A stretch of 64,000 nucleotides of DNA, taken from Sansalvadorimonas sp965243775. GTDB taxonomy: Bacteria > Pseudomonadota > Gammaproteobacteria > Pseudomonadales > Endozoicomonadaceae. Numbering within the stretch: position 1 is the stretch's first letter; every line of letters begins with the position of its first letter. The DNA lies in the NCBI GenBank assembly GCA_965243775.1, contig CBDEWF010000162.1, positions 62,001-126,000 on the forward strand. The letters run 5' to 3'. The notes below the pieces were generated by a model. It was not told where the DNA came from and ran no database searches. It saw nothing but the letters and a program-made list of their open reading frames with translations. The translations under genes were made by a program, and so were the position numbers. Positions 26,173-36,267 of this stretch are shown piece by piece.

Positions 26173-26212
26173 GTTCTGTCAGCTGAACCTAAATCTTCTT
26201 GAAGTTCAGGTT

Positions 26213-26242
26213 GGCAAGGGCAGTTCTTAAACTGCCCTTGCC
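26213..26242 (+). terminator. Hairpin between regulator and pta
   Basis: A 13-bp perfect stem GGCAAGGGCAGTT/AACTGCCCTTGCC with loop CTTA, followed by AGGTTTAG. The stem is strong but the T-run is weak. It ends 38 bases before the pta start, so attenuation or terminator function are both possible. Confidence 0.65.
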
Positions 26243-26280
26243 AGGTTTAGTGGGTTACATTGCGGATACCCTGTAAGATC

Positions 26281-28377
26281 ATGCATACCTTCTACGTTGC
26301 GCCTACCCACTACGGAGTCGGCCTGACATCAGTTTCTCTCGGACTTGTACGCGCCCTCGATAAGCTGGGCTGTCGCGTACGTTTCTTCAAGCCTATTGCC
26401 CAGACAGAGATTGCCGGTCCCGAGCACTCCGTGGAGATGATTCGGGCAACCATGTCGCAGCAGCCGGCAGACCCCATTACCCTGGGCCGTGCCGAAGACC
26501 TTCTCGGTGCTGACAAGCGTGATGTGCTGATGGAAGAAATTGTTGCCAATTTCGACCGCGTCTGCACCGGGGCTGATGTTGTTATCGTTGAAGGCATGGT
26601 GCCAACCCGGGCGGCTCCTTATGTAACCCGACTGAACAGCGAGATTGCCAAGACCCTGAATGCCAAAGTCATTCTGGTTGGTCAGCGCAGTGGTGAGGAA
26701 ACTCTGAATGATGTCACTGATCATCTGAATATCGCTGCAGATATTTACGGTGGTCTGAATGGCAAGAATATTCTGGGTTATGTTCTGAACAAGGTTGATT
26801 CCGAATCCCTTGATACCCTGGGCGGAGCCATGAGCTTCAACCCACTTCCGGGACTGGAAAAAGCCAAGGCTATGCCTCTGGGTTATGTGCCGTGGCGCAG
26901 TGAACTGGCTGCAGTCCGTACCAAGGATGTGGCGGAAGAGCTGGGTGCAGAGGTCATGTTTGCCGGTGAAATTGCTACCCGCCGTGTCACCTCCTGCGTT
27001 CTTTGTGCCCGCACAGCTGCGAACATGAGTCACCTGCTCAAGCCTGGTACTTTGGTTATTGTGTCCGGTGACCGTGATGATGTCATCCTGGCCACCTGCA
27101 TGGCTGCGCAGAATGGTGTGCCTCTGGCCGGTTTGCTGATTACCGGCAACATGAAACCTGCTGAAGGTATTCTGAGTCTGGCCCAGAAGTCTCTGAATGA
27201 GTCTGGCCTGCCGGTTATCTCCGTGGGAGATGGTTCCTATGAAACCGCTGCCCGTATGGACCGCATGAGTACTGCCGTGCGTTCTGATGATCTGGAACGT
27301 GTTGAGCAGGTGATGGAGTCCATTGCCGAATACATCAATGTTGATGCTCTGCAGAGCCGTATTGCCACGACCAGCGAAAAACGACTGTCTCCTCCTGCCT
27401 TCCGTTATCAGCTGGTACGCAAGGCCCAGGCTGCCAACAAGCGAGTTGTTCTTCCTGAAGGTGATGAGCCCCGTACGATCAAAGCGGCTGCCATCTGTCA
27501 GGAACGTGGTATTGCCAACTGTGTTCTGCTGGGTAACCCAGACACTATTCGCGGCGTAGCCGAGACCCATGGCATTGACCTGCCGGAAGGTCTGGAAATT
27601 CTGGATATGGATGAAATCCGTGGCCAGTATGTTGAACCCATGGTTGAACTGCGCAAGAACAAAGGGTTGACGGCGCCGGTTGCCGAATCACAGCTGGAAG
27701 ACACCGTTGTTCTGGGTACCATGATGCTGGTTCAAAATGATGTTGACGGTCTGGTATCCGGTGCTGTGCATACCACTGCCAACACTATTCGCCCTGCCTT
27801 CCAGCTGATCAAGACCAAGCCGGAAGCCAGCAACGTATCTTCCATCTTCTTTATGCTGATGCCTGAGCAGGTTCTGGTATACGGAGACTGTGCCGTTAAC
27901 CCTGATCCCAGTGCGGAACAGCTGGCTGATATTGCTATCCAGAGTGCAGACTCTGCTGCTGCCTTTGGTGTTGAGCCCCGTGTCGCCATGATTAGTTATT
28001 CCACCGGTTCTTCTGGTATGGGTGCTGATGTAGAAAAGGTACGTGAAGCGACCCGTATCGCCAGAGAACGCCGCCCTGATCTGGAAATCGACGGTCCTCT
28101 GCAGTATGACGCAGCCTCTGTTGAGTCTGTTGCCAGCAGCAAGGCTCCAGATAGCTCCGTGGCAGGCCGGGCTACTGTATTTGTGTTCCCGGATCTGAAC
28201 ACTGGTAACACCACTTACAAAGCTGTGCAGCGCAGCGCCAACGTCGTCAGTGTTGGCCCTATGCTGCAGGGTCTGAACAAACCTGTAAATGATCTGTCCC
28301 GTGGCGCGCTGGTAGACGACATTGTCTACACCATTGCTCTGACTGCGATCCAGGCCAAAGCAGAAGAAACCAAATAA
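26281..28377 (+). CDS. pta: Phosphate acetyltransferase
   Basis: Interconverts acetyl-CoA and acetyl-phosphate. From the ATG at 26281 it has 698 residues, the long enteric-type form: an N-terminal P-loop-like (dethiobiotin-synthetase-type) domain (VGLTSVSLGLVRALD, FFKPIAQ), a middle DRTGG domain (about 215-325) and a C-terminal PTA catalytic domain (VVLPEGDEPRTIKAA, SYSTGSSGMGADVEKV, GPLQYDAA). An upstream TTG at 26260 is in frame but adds non-conserved residues. It is followed by pflB, forming an anaerobic acetyl-CoA/acetyl-phosphate module. Acetate kinase is not in the window. Acetyl-phosphate is also the product of the Grd-type reductase encoded at 36-39 kb. Confidence 0.96.
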   Translation: MHTFYVAPTHYGVGLTSVSLGLVRALDKLGCRVRFFKPIAQTEIAGPEHSVEMIRATMSQQPADPITLGRAEDLLGADKRDVLMEEIVANFDRVCTGADVVIVEGMVPTRAAPYVTRLNSEIAKTLNAKVILVGQRSGEETLNDVTDHLNIAADIYGGLNGKNILGYVLNKVDSESLDTLGGAMSFNPLPGLEKAKAMPLGYVPWRSELAAVRTKDVAEELGAEVMFAGEIATRRVTSCVLCARTAANMSHLLKPGTLVIVSGDRDDVILATCMAAQNGVPLAGLLITGNMKPAEGILSLAQKSLNESGLPVISVGDGSYETAARMDRMSTAVRSDDLERVEQVMESIAEYINVDALQSRIATTSEKRLSPPAFRYQLVRKAQAANKRVVLPEGDEPRTIKAAAICQERGIANCVLLGNPDTIRGVAETHGIDLPEGLEILDMDEIRGQYVEPMVELRKNKGLTAPVAESQLEDTVVLGTMMLVQNDVDGLVSGAVHTTANTIRPAFQLIKTKPEASNVSSIFFMLMPEQVLVYGDCAVNPDPSAEQLADIAIQSADSAAAFGVEPRVAMISYSTGSSGMGADVEKVREATRIARERRPDLEIDGPLQYDAASVESVASSKAPDSSVAGRATVFVFPDLNTGNTTYKAVQRSANVVSVGPMLQGLNKPVNDLSRGALVDDIVYTIALTAIQAKAEETK

Positions 28378-28584
28378 GGCTGAGCCTGCATCACAGACTC
28401 ATAAAGCCGACGGAAGCGCAGTTATTGGATTCGAAGAGATCTAAAGCTGTGTTCCCTGCCTGAAAACAATTTTTGTAGGTATTGATACCGGTTCCAGGGG
28501 CGGGAGGATGCTCCCGGGATATGTGTCGTGCCTGCTGTAATCCTTGAATAGAGGCGCTGAATAACAGTGCTCGAGGGTATACTA

Positions 28585-30858
28585 ATGACGACTGAAAACA
28601 TCCAAGCCTGGGAAGGTTTCGTTAACGGGGAGTGGAATGATTCCGTTAACGTCCGTGACTTTATCCAGAAAAACTACACCCCATACGAAGGTGACCACAG
28701 CTTCCTCGCCGGTGCGACTGAAGCCACAGATAAACTGTGGAATGAAGTGCTGGAAGGCATCAAGATTGAAAACCGCACTCACGCGCCGGTTGATTTCGAC
28801 ACCAAGATGCCTTCCACCATTACCAGTCATGATGCCGGTTACATCGATCAGAACCTGGAAACTATCGTAGGTCTGCAGACTGACGTGCCTCTGAAGCGTG
28901 CCATCATGCCTAACGGTGGTGTTCGCATGGTTGAAGGTTCCTGTGCCGCTTACGGCCGTGAGCTGGACGCTGACACCAAGAAGATCTTCACCGAATACCG
29001 CAAGACCCACAACCAGGGCGTATTCGATGTTTACACTGCTGGTATTCGTGCCTGCCGTAAGTCCGGTGTCCTGACCGGTCTGCCTGACGCGTACGGTCGT
29101 GGTCGTATTATCGGTGACTACCGTCGTGTTGCTCTGTACGGTATTGATTTCCTGATGAAGGACAAGGCTGCCCAGCACCAGTCTCTGGAAGCCAAGCTGG
29201 CCTCCGGCGAAGACCTAGAAGCCACCATCCAGCTGCGTGAAGAGATCTTCGATCAATACCGCGCTCTGGCCGACATGAAGGTTATGGCTGAGAAGTACGG
29301 CTGCGATATTTCCCGTCCTGCTGCCAATGCCAAAGAAGCTGTTCAGTGGACTTACTTCGGCTACCTGGCCGCTGTTAAGAGCCAGAATGGTGCTGCCATG
29401 TCCATGGGCCGTGTTTCCACCTTCCTGGATATCTACATCCAGCGTGATATCGAAGCTGGCCTGATCACTGAATCCGAAGCTCAGGAATACATTGACCACT
29501 TCGTCATGAAGCTGCGCATGGTTCGCTTCCTGCGTACTCCTGAATACGATGAGTTGTTCTCCGGTGACCCAATCTGGGCAACTGAATCCGTTGCCGGTAT
29601 GGGTATGGACGGACGTACTCTGGTTTCCAGGACCAGCTTCCGTTTCCTGAACACCCTGTACACCATGGGTCCTTCTCCTGAGCCAAACATCACTGTTCTG
29701 TGGTCTGAGCAACTGCCCCAGGGCTTCAAGGAGTTCTGTGCCAAGGTTTCCATCGACACCAGCTCCATCCAGTACGAAAACGATGACCTGATGCGCCCTG
29801 ACATGCAGAGCGATGACTACGCTATCGCCTGCTGCGTATCTCCAATGATCGTTGGTAAGCAGATGCAGTTCTTTGGTGCCCGTGCCAACCTGGGTAAGGC
29901 TCTGCTGTACGCCATCAACGGTGGTGTGGATGAGAAGCTGAAAACTCAGATCGCGCCTAAAGCTGACGCTATCACTGCAGACGTTCTTTCTTACGACGAT
30001 GTTATGGGTCGTCTAGACACCATCATGGATTGGCTGGCAACTCAGTACGTGACTGCACTGAACTGCATTCACTACATGCACGACAAGTACAGCTACGAAG
30101 CTGCCCTGATGGCTCTGCATGACCGTGACGTATTCCGTACCATGGCTTGTGGTATTGCGGGTCTGTCCATCGCTGCGGACTCTCTGGCTGCTATCAAGTA
30201 CGCTGAAGTTAAGCCTGTTCGTGACGAAAACGGTATCGCTGTTGACTTCGAAATCAACGGTGACTATCCGAAGTACGGCAACAACGATGACCGCGTAGAC
30301 AGCATAGCCTGTGACCTGGTAGAGCGCTTCATGAAGAAGGTTGCGTCTCACCAGACTTACCGCAATGCTCTGCCGACTCAGTCCATCCTGACTATCACTT
30401 CCAACGTGGTATACGGTAAGAAGACGGGTAACACTCCAGACGGCCGTCGTGCTGGTCAGCCTTTCGGTCCTGGTGCCAACCCAATGCATGGCCGTGACAC
30501 CAGCGGTGCGGTTGCATCCCTGAGTTCCGTTGCCAAGCTGCCATTCGAATACGCGAAGGACGGTATCTCCTACACCTTCTCCATCGTGCCCAAGGCGCTG
30601 GGTAAGGACGACAACAGCCGTCAGAAGAACCTGGCTGGTCTGATGGATGGTTACTTCCATAACGAATCTGAGCGTGAAGGTGGTCAGCACCTGAATGTTA
30701 ACGTTATGAACCGTGAGATGCTGGAAGATGCTATGGAAAACCCAACCAAGTATCCTTCCCTGACTATCCGTGTTTCCGGTTACGCTGTTCGTTTCAACTC
30801 CCTGACCCGTGAGCAGCAGATGGACGTTATAACCCGTACCTTTACTGAAACAATGTAA
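28585..30858 (+). CDS. pflB: Pyruvate formate-lyase (glycyl radical enzyme)
   Basis: Splits pyruvate with CoA to acetyl-CoA and formate under anaerobiosis. The product has 757 residues. The catalytic Cys-Cys pair is in AIACCVSPM (residues about 415-416), and the glycyl radical site is in RVSGYAVRF near the C-terminus. The ATG at 28585 is preceded by GAGGGTA; the upstream GTG at 28567 is in frame but less likely. The radical-SAM activase pflA is not next to it and must lie elsewhere. The 207-bp leader holds a GGGAGGATGCTCCC hairpin at about 28503-28516 and a half FNR site (TTGATACCGGTTCC), not a convincing full box. Confidence 0.98.
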   Translation: MTTENIQAWEGFVNGEWNDSVNVRDFIQKNYTPYEGDHSFLAGATEATDKLWNEVLEGIKIENRTHAPVDFDTKMPSTITSHDAGYIDQNLETIVGLQTDVPLKRAIMPNGGVRMVEGSCAAYGRELDADTKKIFTEYRKTHNQGVFDVYTAGIRACRKSGVLTGLPDAYGRGRIIGDYRRVALYGIDFLMKDKAAQHQSLEAKLASGEDLEATIQLREEIFDQYRALADMKVMAEKYGCDISRPAANAKEAVQWTYFGYLAAVKSQNGAAMSMGRVSTFLDIYIQRDIEAGLITESEAQEYIDHFVMKLRMVRFLRTPEYDELFSGDPIWATESVAGMGMDGRTLVSRTSFRFLNTLYTMGPSPEPNITVLWSEQLPQGFKEFCAKVSIDTSSIQYENDDLMRPDMQSDDYAIACCVSPMIVGKQMQFFGARANLGKALLYAINGGVDEKLKTQIAPKADAITADVLSYDDVMGRLDTIMDWLATQYVTALNCIHYMHDKYSYEAALMALHDRDVFRTMACGIAGLSIAADSLAAIKYAEVKPVRDENGIAVDFEINGDYPKYGNNDDRVDSIACDLVERFMKKVASHQTYRNALPTQSILTITSNVVYGKKTGNTPDGRRAGQPFGPGANPMHGRDTSGAVASLSSVAKLPFEYAKDGISYTFSIVPKALGKDDNSRQKNLAGLMDGYFHNESEREGGQHLNVNVMNREMLEDAMENPTKYPSLTIRVSGYAVRFNSLTREQQMDVITRTFTETM

Positions 30859-30885
30859 ACTGAAGGTTCGGATATAGTCTGGTCA

Positions 30886-30913
30886 AAGGCCGTGCAGAAC
30901 TCTGCACGGCCTT
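30886..30913. terminator. Bidirectional terminator after pflB
   Basis: AAGGCCGTGCA (30886-30896) pairs perfectly with TGCACGGCCTT (30903-30913), loop GAACTC. It serves pflB and the convergent methyltransferase gene ending at 30921. Confidence 0.85.
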
Positions 30914-30920
30914 AATTAGA

Positions 30921-31631
30921 TTATATTGGGGGCTTTCTCAGAATAAAGGTGGAGCTGTTCGGATATTTCAGTTCATCTTTCCACTTAAGGTACTCATTTT
31001 CATATCCCAGAGCCTGATGGAACTCTTCAAAAATAAAGCCGGCCTGATGAAAAACCCCTCGATAATCATCACTTGTCCAGTAGGGATCCTCGAAGACAAG
31101 GGGGCTGTTCCGGACTTTGACTTTGGCAATACTGCCGCTGTAGGGAGGATAAGGCTGGTAGTCTACTGGTTCGTATAGCAACCAGTCTCTTGAGTGGTCG
31201 TATATATTCTCTGCTGCAGTTATACCGACAAAAACACCTCCAGGTTTGAGAACCCGATAGGCCTCAGTCATAAACTGATACATCTCGGCTTTCGTCGAAA
31301 TTGTTACAAGGACATAGCAGGAAAAAACCAGGTCAAAACAATTATCTTCCCTAGGAATTTCTCCTGACCGGATGTGGTTGACAGGAAAGTCGGGAAAGAG
31401 CTTCTGAGCCTGGCTCAGCATCTCTGGTTCAATATCGACTCCTTCAACATCGAAGCCCTGGTCTCTCAGGAATGGCATTCGCATACCTGTTCCGCAGCCG
31501 TAGTCGAGAGCCTTTTTTCCAGTGGAAACGTATTTACGAAGCAGAGCGGGTACATCTCTCATAAAGATGTAGCTGAGATCGTCATCAACGGCCTCTGTAT
31601 AAAGCTCTGGAAGCTCACCTTTAAAATCCAT
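30921..31631 (-). CDS. Class I SAM-dependent methyltransferase
   Basis: 236 residues with the Rossmann methyltransferase motifs: ALDYGCGTGMRMPFL (motif I), VEGVDIEPEML, FDLVFSCYVLVTIS (motif IV) and YRVLKPGGVFVGI (motif VI region). The C-terminal third (Tyr/Pro-rich, DYQPYPPYSG) may set the substrate, which is unknown. It lies 120 bases downstream of the start of the minus-strand cluster's next gene boundary and has its own short leader; a DNA repeat GGTGGAGAATTATAGGTGGGGAATTAT lies between it and the gene at 31752. Confidence 0.88.
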   Translation of the reverse strand: MDFKGELPELYTEAVDDDLSYIFMRDVPALLRKYVSTGKKALDYGCGTGMRMPFLRDQGFDVEGVDIEPEMLSQAQKLFPDFPVNHIRSGEIPREDNCFDLVFSCYVLVTISTKAEMYQFMTEAYRVLKPGGVFVGITAAENIYDHSRDWLLYEPVDYQPYPPYSGSIAKVKVRNSPLVFEDPYWTSDDYRGVFHQAGFIFEEFHQALGYENEYLKWKDELKYPNSSTFILRKPPI

Positions 31632-31751
31632 TGCCGATTATTTCTATAGCCGCACACGAGCCATAGAGTATAGAAAGATATAAGCGTGTCGCAGGAAGTC
31701 AGGAGAGGTTAAATTCATACCTGACTTAGGTGGAGAATTATAGGTGGGGAA

Positions 31752-34700
31752 TTATGTCAGCCGATTTGTTGTATTCCATAAAATGCGTAAGGTATTTCTG
31801 AGCTCACGCATCCTCACTCTGCGCTCTTTTCGCTTTTCCTGAGCGAGTTCTGCAGATTTCAGAGGTTCTTCTTCATTTTCTGTATCATTTATATCAACAA
31901 CCCTGAGGTAGCTTGCTTTTTCACCAGTCCAGTCATTCATGGGGTAGGTTTTTCTTATAACTTTCAAGTTGCGGGCTTTTAATACTTCTCTTAATGCCGG
32001 GGAGCACTGTAAGTCGAGTTGGGACAGAGTTCCCAGCGGTCTGGTAATTTGAAAGTTGCCAGGGATCAGCAGTCTGGCTTGTTTAACAAGCTCGTTAAGT
32101 AAACCGGGTTGTGTGAATGTGACTTTTTGGAGAGGTGTTAATCCGGATATTACAGGCTGTATCAAATCCATAAACGTTTCGAGATCATCATCGTGCCAGA
32201 TCATGGGCATATCGACAGATGTGTCTGTACCAAGCCTTATGTATGGGTGATAGCCCAACTCAGCCACAATTCTGCGACCAATTAAAAGCTCCTGTTCTCT
32301 CTGAATTCTCTGATAAACGTCTGGAGCGTGGCTTATTACTATTTGCCGTTTGCGGTGGTCGGCTGGAGAATCGCGCAAGCAAAAACGGGTTCCATAATTA
32401 CCCTTCCTGCGAAGGTCTTCAGGGCATGGTCCTCCTGTCATAAAGCCAAGGTCCATCATGTTTTCCACACCTGCTATTAACTCCTGCTGAAACTTCGGGC
32501 TTTTATAAAAAGAGACTTTTGGCACGTCTGAATAGTGAATGTTAAATCTGTGTCTGCCTTTAGGAAGCTCTGCAAAGTCATCATCAACTGTGAAACAGCG
32601 GGTAGTCTCGAAAGAGTCCGCCATTCTGAGAATACGTCGGAACAGTCGTTCCCGTATCCCTTCCTGATCTGGTGAAAAAGGAGGAGCGATTTTATCTTTT
32701 GTCATATCATTTACATTCTTGTTTCTCAGGGCTGAGATAACATCCTGAAACAGCTCCTGATCCTCTTTTGTTATCTGTTCAGTGAGATCCCTCTCCATTG
32801 CTGCAGCGGCATTGAGTTCCTCAAGGTGCTTGGCATCAATCTCTGCAGTAATGTCATGGTAAAGGGCTGCGTATTGCAGCAGCGTGAGAGCCTTCGGGGT
32901 TAACCAGCCATTATCCAGTTGGTGTTTTTGAAATAATTCGGTCAACCATTCCACATTTTTAGCTGTACGGCAGATGTGATCAGCGCCGTGAATATTTCGG
33001 TAAAGAGGGGAGTATCCCCCCATTTTTAAACCTTCGTATATTTGTGTTTTTGAAGGTACCAGATAGTACTTTTCAATAATTTTCTGTGCATTTTCAGGAA
33101 AAGACCAAACACTATCTAGATTCAAAGGGATAAGTTTTTCATGCAGGTCTATCACGGAGGCCAGCATATCTTCTACCGGTGGCCTTATAACCTGTGCGTT
33201 TTTTCTGTTCCTGGGTTTCAGTGGCCGGAATAGTGATGCTGAAGCTTCAGGGTATCTGCTACAACCCTGTAGCAGAGAGATGCTGGCGCTACATAGAGAT
33301 ATTACGTCTCCTAGATGATTTTCAAATGTGTCCGTGGAGGTTGTTTCGTCCCTGTTACTCTCTTCCCAGGATTGCAATAACTTGAATGCTTGAATCGCTT
33401 TGCTGAATTCTTCTCCCCTTTGAGAGTCATGCAAAAAAGCTATTAGTTTTGTATGGATATCATGGATAACTGTATCCCTGTGAGTAATAATTAGCACGGT
33501 CATTAGTGGTAAAAGGTATTGTCCGGGTTCGGCAATCGTTGCTCCTGCCATATAGAGTTCTGTTGCGATCAAGGGGTTTCTTACGACCTGCTCCGGGAGG
33601 ATGGTATAGGTTGTTGCATCCAGTTCTTGTCTGAGAAACTCCCAGCTTAGCTCCCATCCCTCCAGCAGGAGAGGGATATTTGCAGCGAGCATTGCAATAT
33701 CTTCGTAGGTGAGAACCGGGTCTGTTTCACCTGCAATTGTGATTTCCCCGGTGTGCTCAAACATGTAGCCGTAATGCATTTGCATATTGGCTGAGCCAAA
33801 GCGCCAGAACAGCAGCTCTACAAAGCTTGATGCTCTTGAGCCAAAGAACTGGCAGTTGGGGTGATTCACTTTATGGACTAAAGCCTTGAGTTCCGTGAGT
33901 GGCTGTTTGATTCTTTCCAGGGCTTCAAAACATCGCCATTCGGGATTATCCAGATTTTTGTACATGACTCTGCAGGCTTCTGTGCAGGCCATAGCAGCCT
34001 TCATGGCATTAACGGGGCCGAGATAACAGAAATACCGGGAAAAAACATTTCTGGGAATACCTGCCAAACTGCAGAGCTTATTGAGCTCAATAACGGCGTC
34101 TTCATATTCACCGCTTTCGAGTCCGGGAAGTTCACGGCAATAGAAAACCTGAATATCTGCTTTTGCCCCATTGTAAAAAACGAGGGCAACAGGTGAGTCA
34201 GGTGTACTGCGCCTGGCAATAAGCTCTTTCCAGAGTGGTGGTTGCCAAGGGCGAAAAAGATCTTCCGGGGTGATAATGATGGAGACATAATCTTTCGTGC
34301 GATAGCCGGTTGTAACCAGCTCTCCACCACTCAAGAGCTGTATTCCCATATAGTCGGAAGTCTTGGTGGACCTCGAAATTTCTTTTTGGAAATCGGTGAG
34401 GAGGGTTGGGTTCTTTGCATGTAATCCTGTGTGCTGCCCATGTTCATCAAAGTGTCCCTCACTTCGCCATGGATACATGCTGCCCCTTCGACGTTCCATT
34501 TCCAGCCTCTTTTCCTGAAAGGCTTCATAGCTCTGCAGCATTTTTCGATTCAGAAATATGTACTCATATATGGCACTGTAATCATCGCCCTTGACAAAAG
34601 GTGTTGAGGCATCAGCTTTCCAGCACGCCATAATGTCCAACTCGAGAAGCCCGAAATAGACGTCGTAGTGCCAGGCATCGCCATTCGTTGTTTGTGTGTG

Positions 34701-35030
34701 GATACCTTTGCGCAGATGTCTGACAGGCCGAGGCTTTTGATCTGAATTCTGGTAGGCGACTTCGGAAATCCTGTGGGATATGGACCACAAAGCCTCTTTT
34801 GCATTTGGCCCCACTCCTTCCTGTTTGATGCGTTTGAGATACTTTGGAGCTATTGGGGTCAGGCTTCCGTTCGTCTCCCAATACCCCATATGAACGGCAC
34901 GTATGTAGTAATGTCCATCTTCATAAGCCTGTACGATTCTGCCAGCATGCTTGATTTCTGCCTGGGTTCGGCCGGCATCTGGTTGGAGTGTTTGGAAATG
35001 ACAGTTATTGGTCTGAACACCAGATAACAT
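31752..35030 (-). CDS. Large protein with a central HD-type phosphohydrolase motif set
   Basis: 1092 residues with no overall family recognised. From about residue 675 the spacing of likely metal ligands fits an HD-superfamily domain: IHGADH (about 680-684), then LLQYAALYHDITAE with the HD pair near 725, then RRILRMADSFE with a final Asp near 805. SidE-type phosphodiesterases of Legionella have a similar H...HD...D pattern, and a secreted-effector phosphodiesterase is one possibility; this is inference only. The N-terminal 650 residues are Trp/Tyr-rich and globular-looking without membrane segments. The C-terminus (about 1040-1092) is highly charged. It is a single gene on its own, with a large leader upstream to 35315. 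Confidence 0.7.
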   Translation of the reverse strand: MLSGVQTNNCHFQTLQPDAGRTQAEIKHAGRIVQAYEDGHYYIRAVHMGYWETNGSLTPIAPKYLKRIKQEGVGPNAKEALWSISHRISEVAYQNSDQKPRPVRHLRKGIHTQTTNGDAWHYDVYFGLLELDIMACWKADASTPFVKGDDYSAIYEYIFLNRKMLQSYEAFQEKRLEMERRRGSMYPWRSEGHFDEHGQHTGLHAKNPTLLTDFQKEISRSTKTSDYMGIQLLSGGELVTTGYRTKDYVSIIITPEDLFRPWQPPLWKELIARRSTPDSPVALVFYNGAKADIQVFYCRELPGLESGEYEDAVIELNKLCSLAGIPRNVFSRYFCYLGPVNAMKAAMACTEACRVMYKNLDNPEWRCFEALERIKQPLTELKALVHKVNHPNCQFFGSRASSFVELLFWRFGSANMQMHYGYMFEHTGEITIAGETDPVLTYEDIAMLAANIPLLLEGWELSWEFLRQELDATTYTILPEQVVRNPLIATELYMAGATIAEPGQYLLPLMTVLIITHRDTVIHDIHTKLIAFLHDSQRGEEFSKAIQAFKLLQSWEESNRDETTSTDTFENHLGDVISLCSASISLLQGCSRYPEASASLFRPLKPRNRKNAQVIRPPVEDMLASVIDLHEKLIPLNLDSVWSFPENAQKIIEKYYLVPSKTQIYEGLKMGGYSPLYRNIHGADHICRTAKNVEWLTELFQKHQLDNGWLTPKALTLLQYAALYHDITAEIDAKHLEELNAAAAMERDLTEQITKEDQELFQDVISALRNKNVNDMTKDKIAPPFSPDQEGIRERLFRRILRMADSFETTRCFTVDDDFAELPKGRHRFNIHYSDVPKVSFYKSPKFQQELIAGVENMMDLGFMTGGPCPEDLRRKGNYGTRFCLRDSPADHRKRQIVISHAPDVYQRIQREQELLIGRRIVAELGYHPYIRLGTDTSVDMPMIWHDDDLETFMDLIQPVISGLTPLQKVTFTQPGLLNELVKQARLLIPGNFQITRPLGTLSQLDLQCSPALREVLKARNLKVIRKTYPMNDWTGEKASYLRVVDINDTENEEEPLKSAELAQEKRKERRVRMRELRNTLRILWNTTNRLT

Positions 35031-35357
35031 TCCTGTGGCCTCTGAATGTGCATTAAGGCCTTTTAGACAAAGAAGCGAGGTATTCGCTCAGGAGGGGCCT
35101 GAACGGAGTTAGTGTATCTGTCTGACTTGTCAGCGAAGGAGTTGCAGGTTTGCTGCGTTTATGGTCTCTGAAAAGTTTTGTTACTGCAGGTTTTCCGCTA
35201 TACGGAAAATGTACTTCCATAGTTCTGCATGGCCACAACAATAACTTCTGTCTCTGTTTTTCCTGACACATATCAAGATAAGAAAAGGCCAACATCCGTT
35301 TAATGTACCAAACGGATGAAGTTTAACTCAGCTTGTGTTTTTAGCAGGGGGGAACGC

Positions 35358-36203
35358 GTGTCAGTAGGTTTGCTCAACAGAAATGAGAAAGTGGACTATG
35401 TGCTTTTTGACAAGCGTGCAGTGTCATCCTCGGAAATGCATTACCGTAGCGACTATGAGTTGATTTTCAATGTTCGCGGCACCAGAACCCTCCAGATAGG
35501 CGATAACAGCCACACCCTCAAAGATGGTGATATTGCTGCTATCGGCCCTTATGTTCCCAGCCTGCTGAAGATGGATGATGACCCAACCATCGATGAGTGC
35601 TTTTCCATTGTGTTCCGGACATCAGCTCTGGGACGGGAATTTATCAACAGCCGGCCGTTTAACCAGATCCGTGCTTTTCTGGCCCGAACGGGCTACGGGA
35701 TTATCTTCGCAGGTGAAAAGAACCAGTCTGTGTTCGAGTCTGCCAGGTATCTGCGTAACACGTTTCACTTCAGTGAAGTGATCTACCTGTTTGATGTTCT
35801 TAACCAGCTGGCTCTGGCAGATCATTACAAGGCTCTCTCTTCTGACCGCTGTCACACCCCGACCATCAACAGAAACAGGCAGCTGGTTTCTGCTATCTGC
35901 TCTTATGTTGACGAACATTACAATGAGTCACTGTATGTAGAGAACGTTGCCCAGAACTTCTGTATGGCCCGCAGCACCTTTACCCGCTTCTTCAAAAGCA
36001 ATGCCGGTATGCCCTTTATCAAATACCTGAATCAGGTACGGATCGGACATGCCTGTGAAATGCTGGATAAGACCCGGGAGCCTATTGCCAGTATTGCCAT
36101 TAATGTTGGCTATTCCAGCCTGAGCAACTTCAACAATCAGTTCCGTCTGCTTATGTCGGTCAGCCCCAGCCGCTATAGAAAGCAAAGGGCCGTTGCTGCC
36201 TGA
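35358..36203 (+). CDS. AraC-family transcriptional regulator
   Basis: About 281 residues. The N-terminal cupin-like sensor (HYRSDYELIFNVRGTRTLQIGDNSH, DIAAIGPYVPSLL) is followed by a C-terminal double helix-turn-helix (YVENVAQNFCMARSTFTRFFKS; EPIASIAINVGYSSLSNFNNQFR; SPSRYRKQ). I prefer the GTG at 35358, which has AGGGGGG six bases upstream. The ATG at 35316 would add 14 residues without a ribosome site. It is convergent with the Grd-type genes, separated by a shared terminator, and is the obvious candidate local regulator of that locus. Confidence 0.9.
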   Translation: MSVGLLNRNEKVDYVLFDKRAVSSSEMHYRSDYELIFNVRGTRTLQIGDNSHTLKDGDIAAIGPYVPSLLKMDDDPTIDECFSIVFRTSALGREFINSRPFNQIRAFLARTGYGIIFAGEKNQSVFESARYLRNTFHFSEVIYLFDVLNQLALADHYKALSSDRCHTPTINRNRQLVSAICSYVDEHYNESLYVENVAQNFCMARSTFTRFFKSNAGMPFIKYLNQVRIGHACEMLDKTREPIASIAINVGYSSLSNFNNQFRLLMSVSPSRYRKQRAVAA

Positions 36204-36220
36204 ATCTAGAGATTGTTAAG

Positions 36221-36250
36221 CAAAAGGCCGGATAATTATCCGGCCTTTTG
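36221..36250. terminator. Bidirectional terminator between araC-type gene and grd genes
   Basis: Perfect 30-base palindrome with 15-base arms (CAAAAGGCCGGATAA and its complement), A-run on one side and T-run on the other. Confidence 0.9.
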
Positions 36251-36267
36251 CATGTCAGTTGTTCTGA

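Noticed and set aside
26329..27570. 413-codon minus-strand frame opposite pta
   Set aside because: Antisense shadow; low complexity and no recognisable protein features.
28457..28500. FNR box upstream of pflB
   Set aside because: TTGATACCGGTTCC has only one good half-site; not enough to call.
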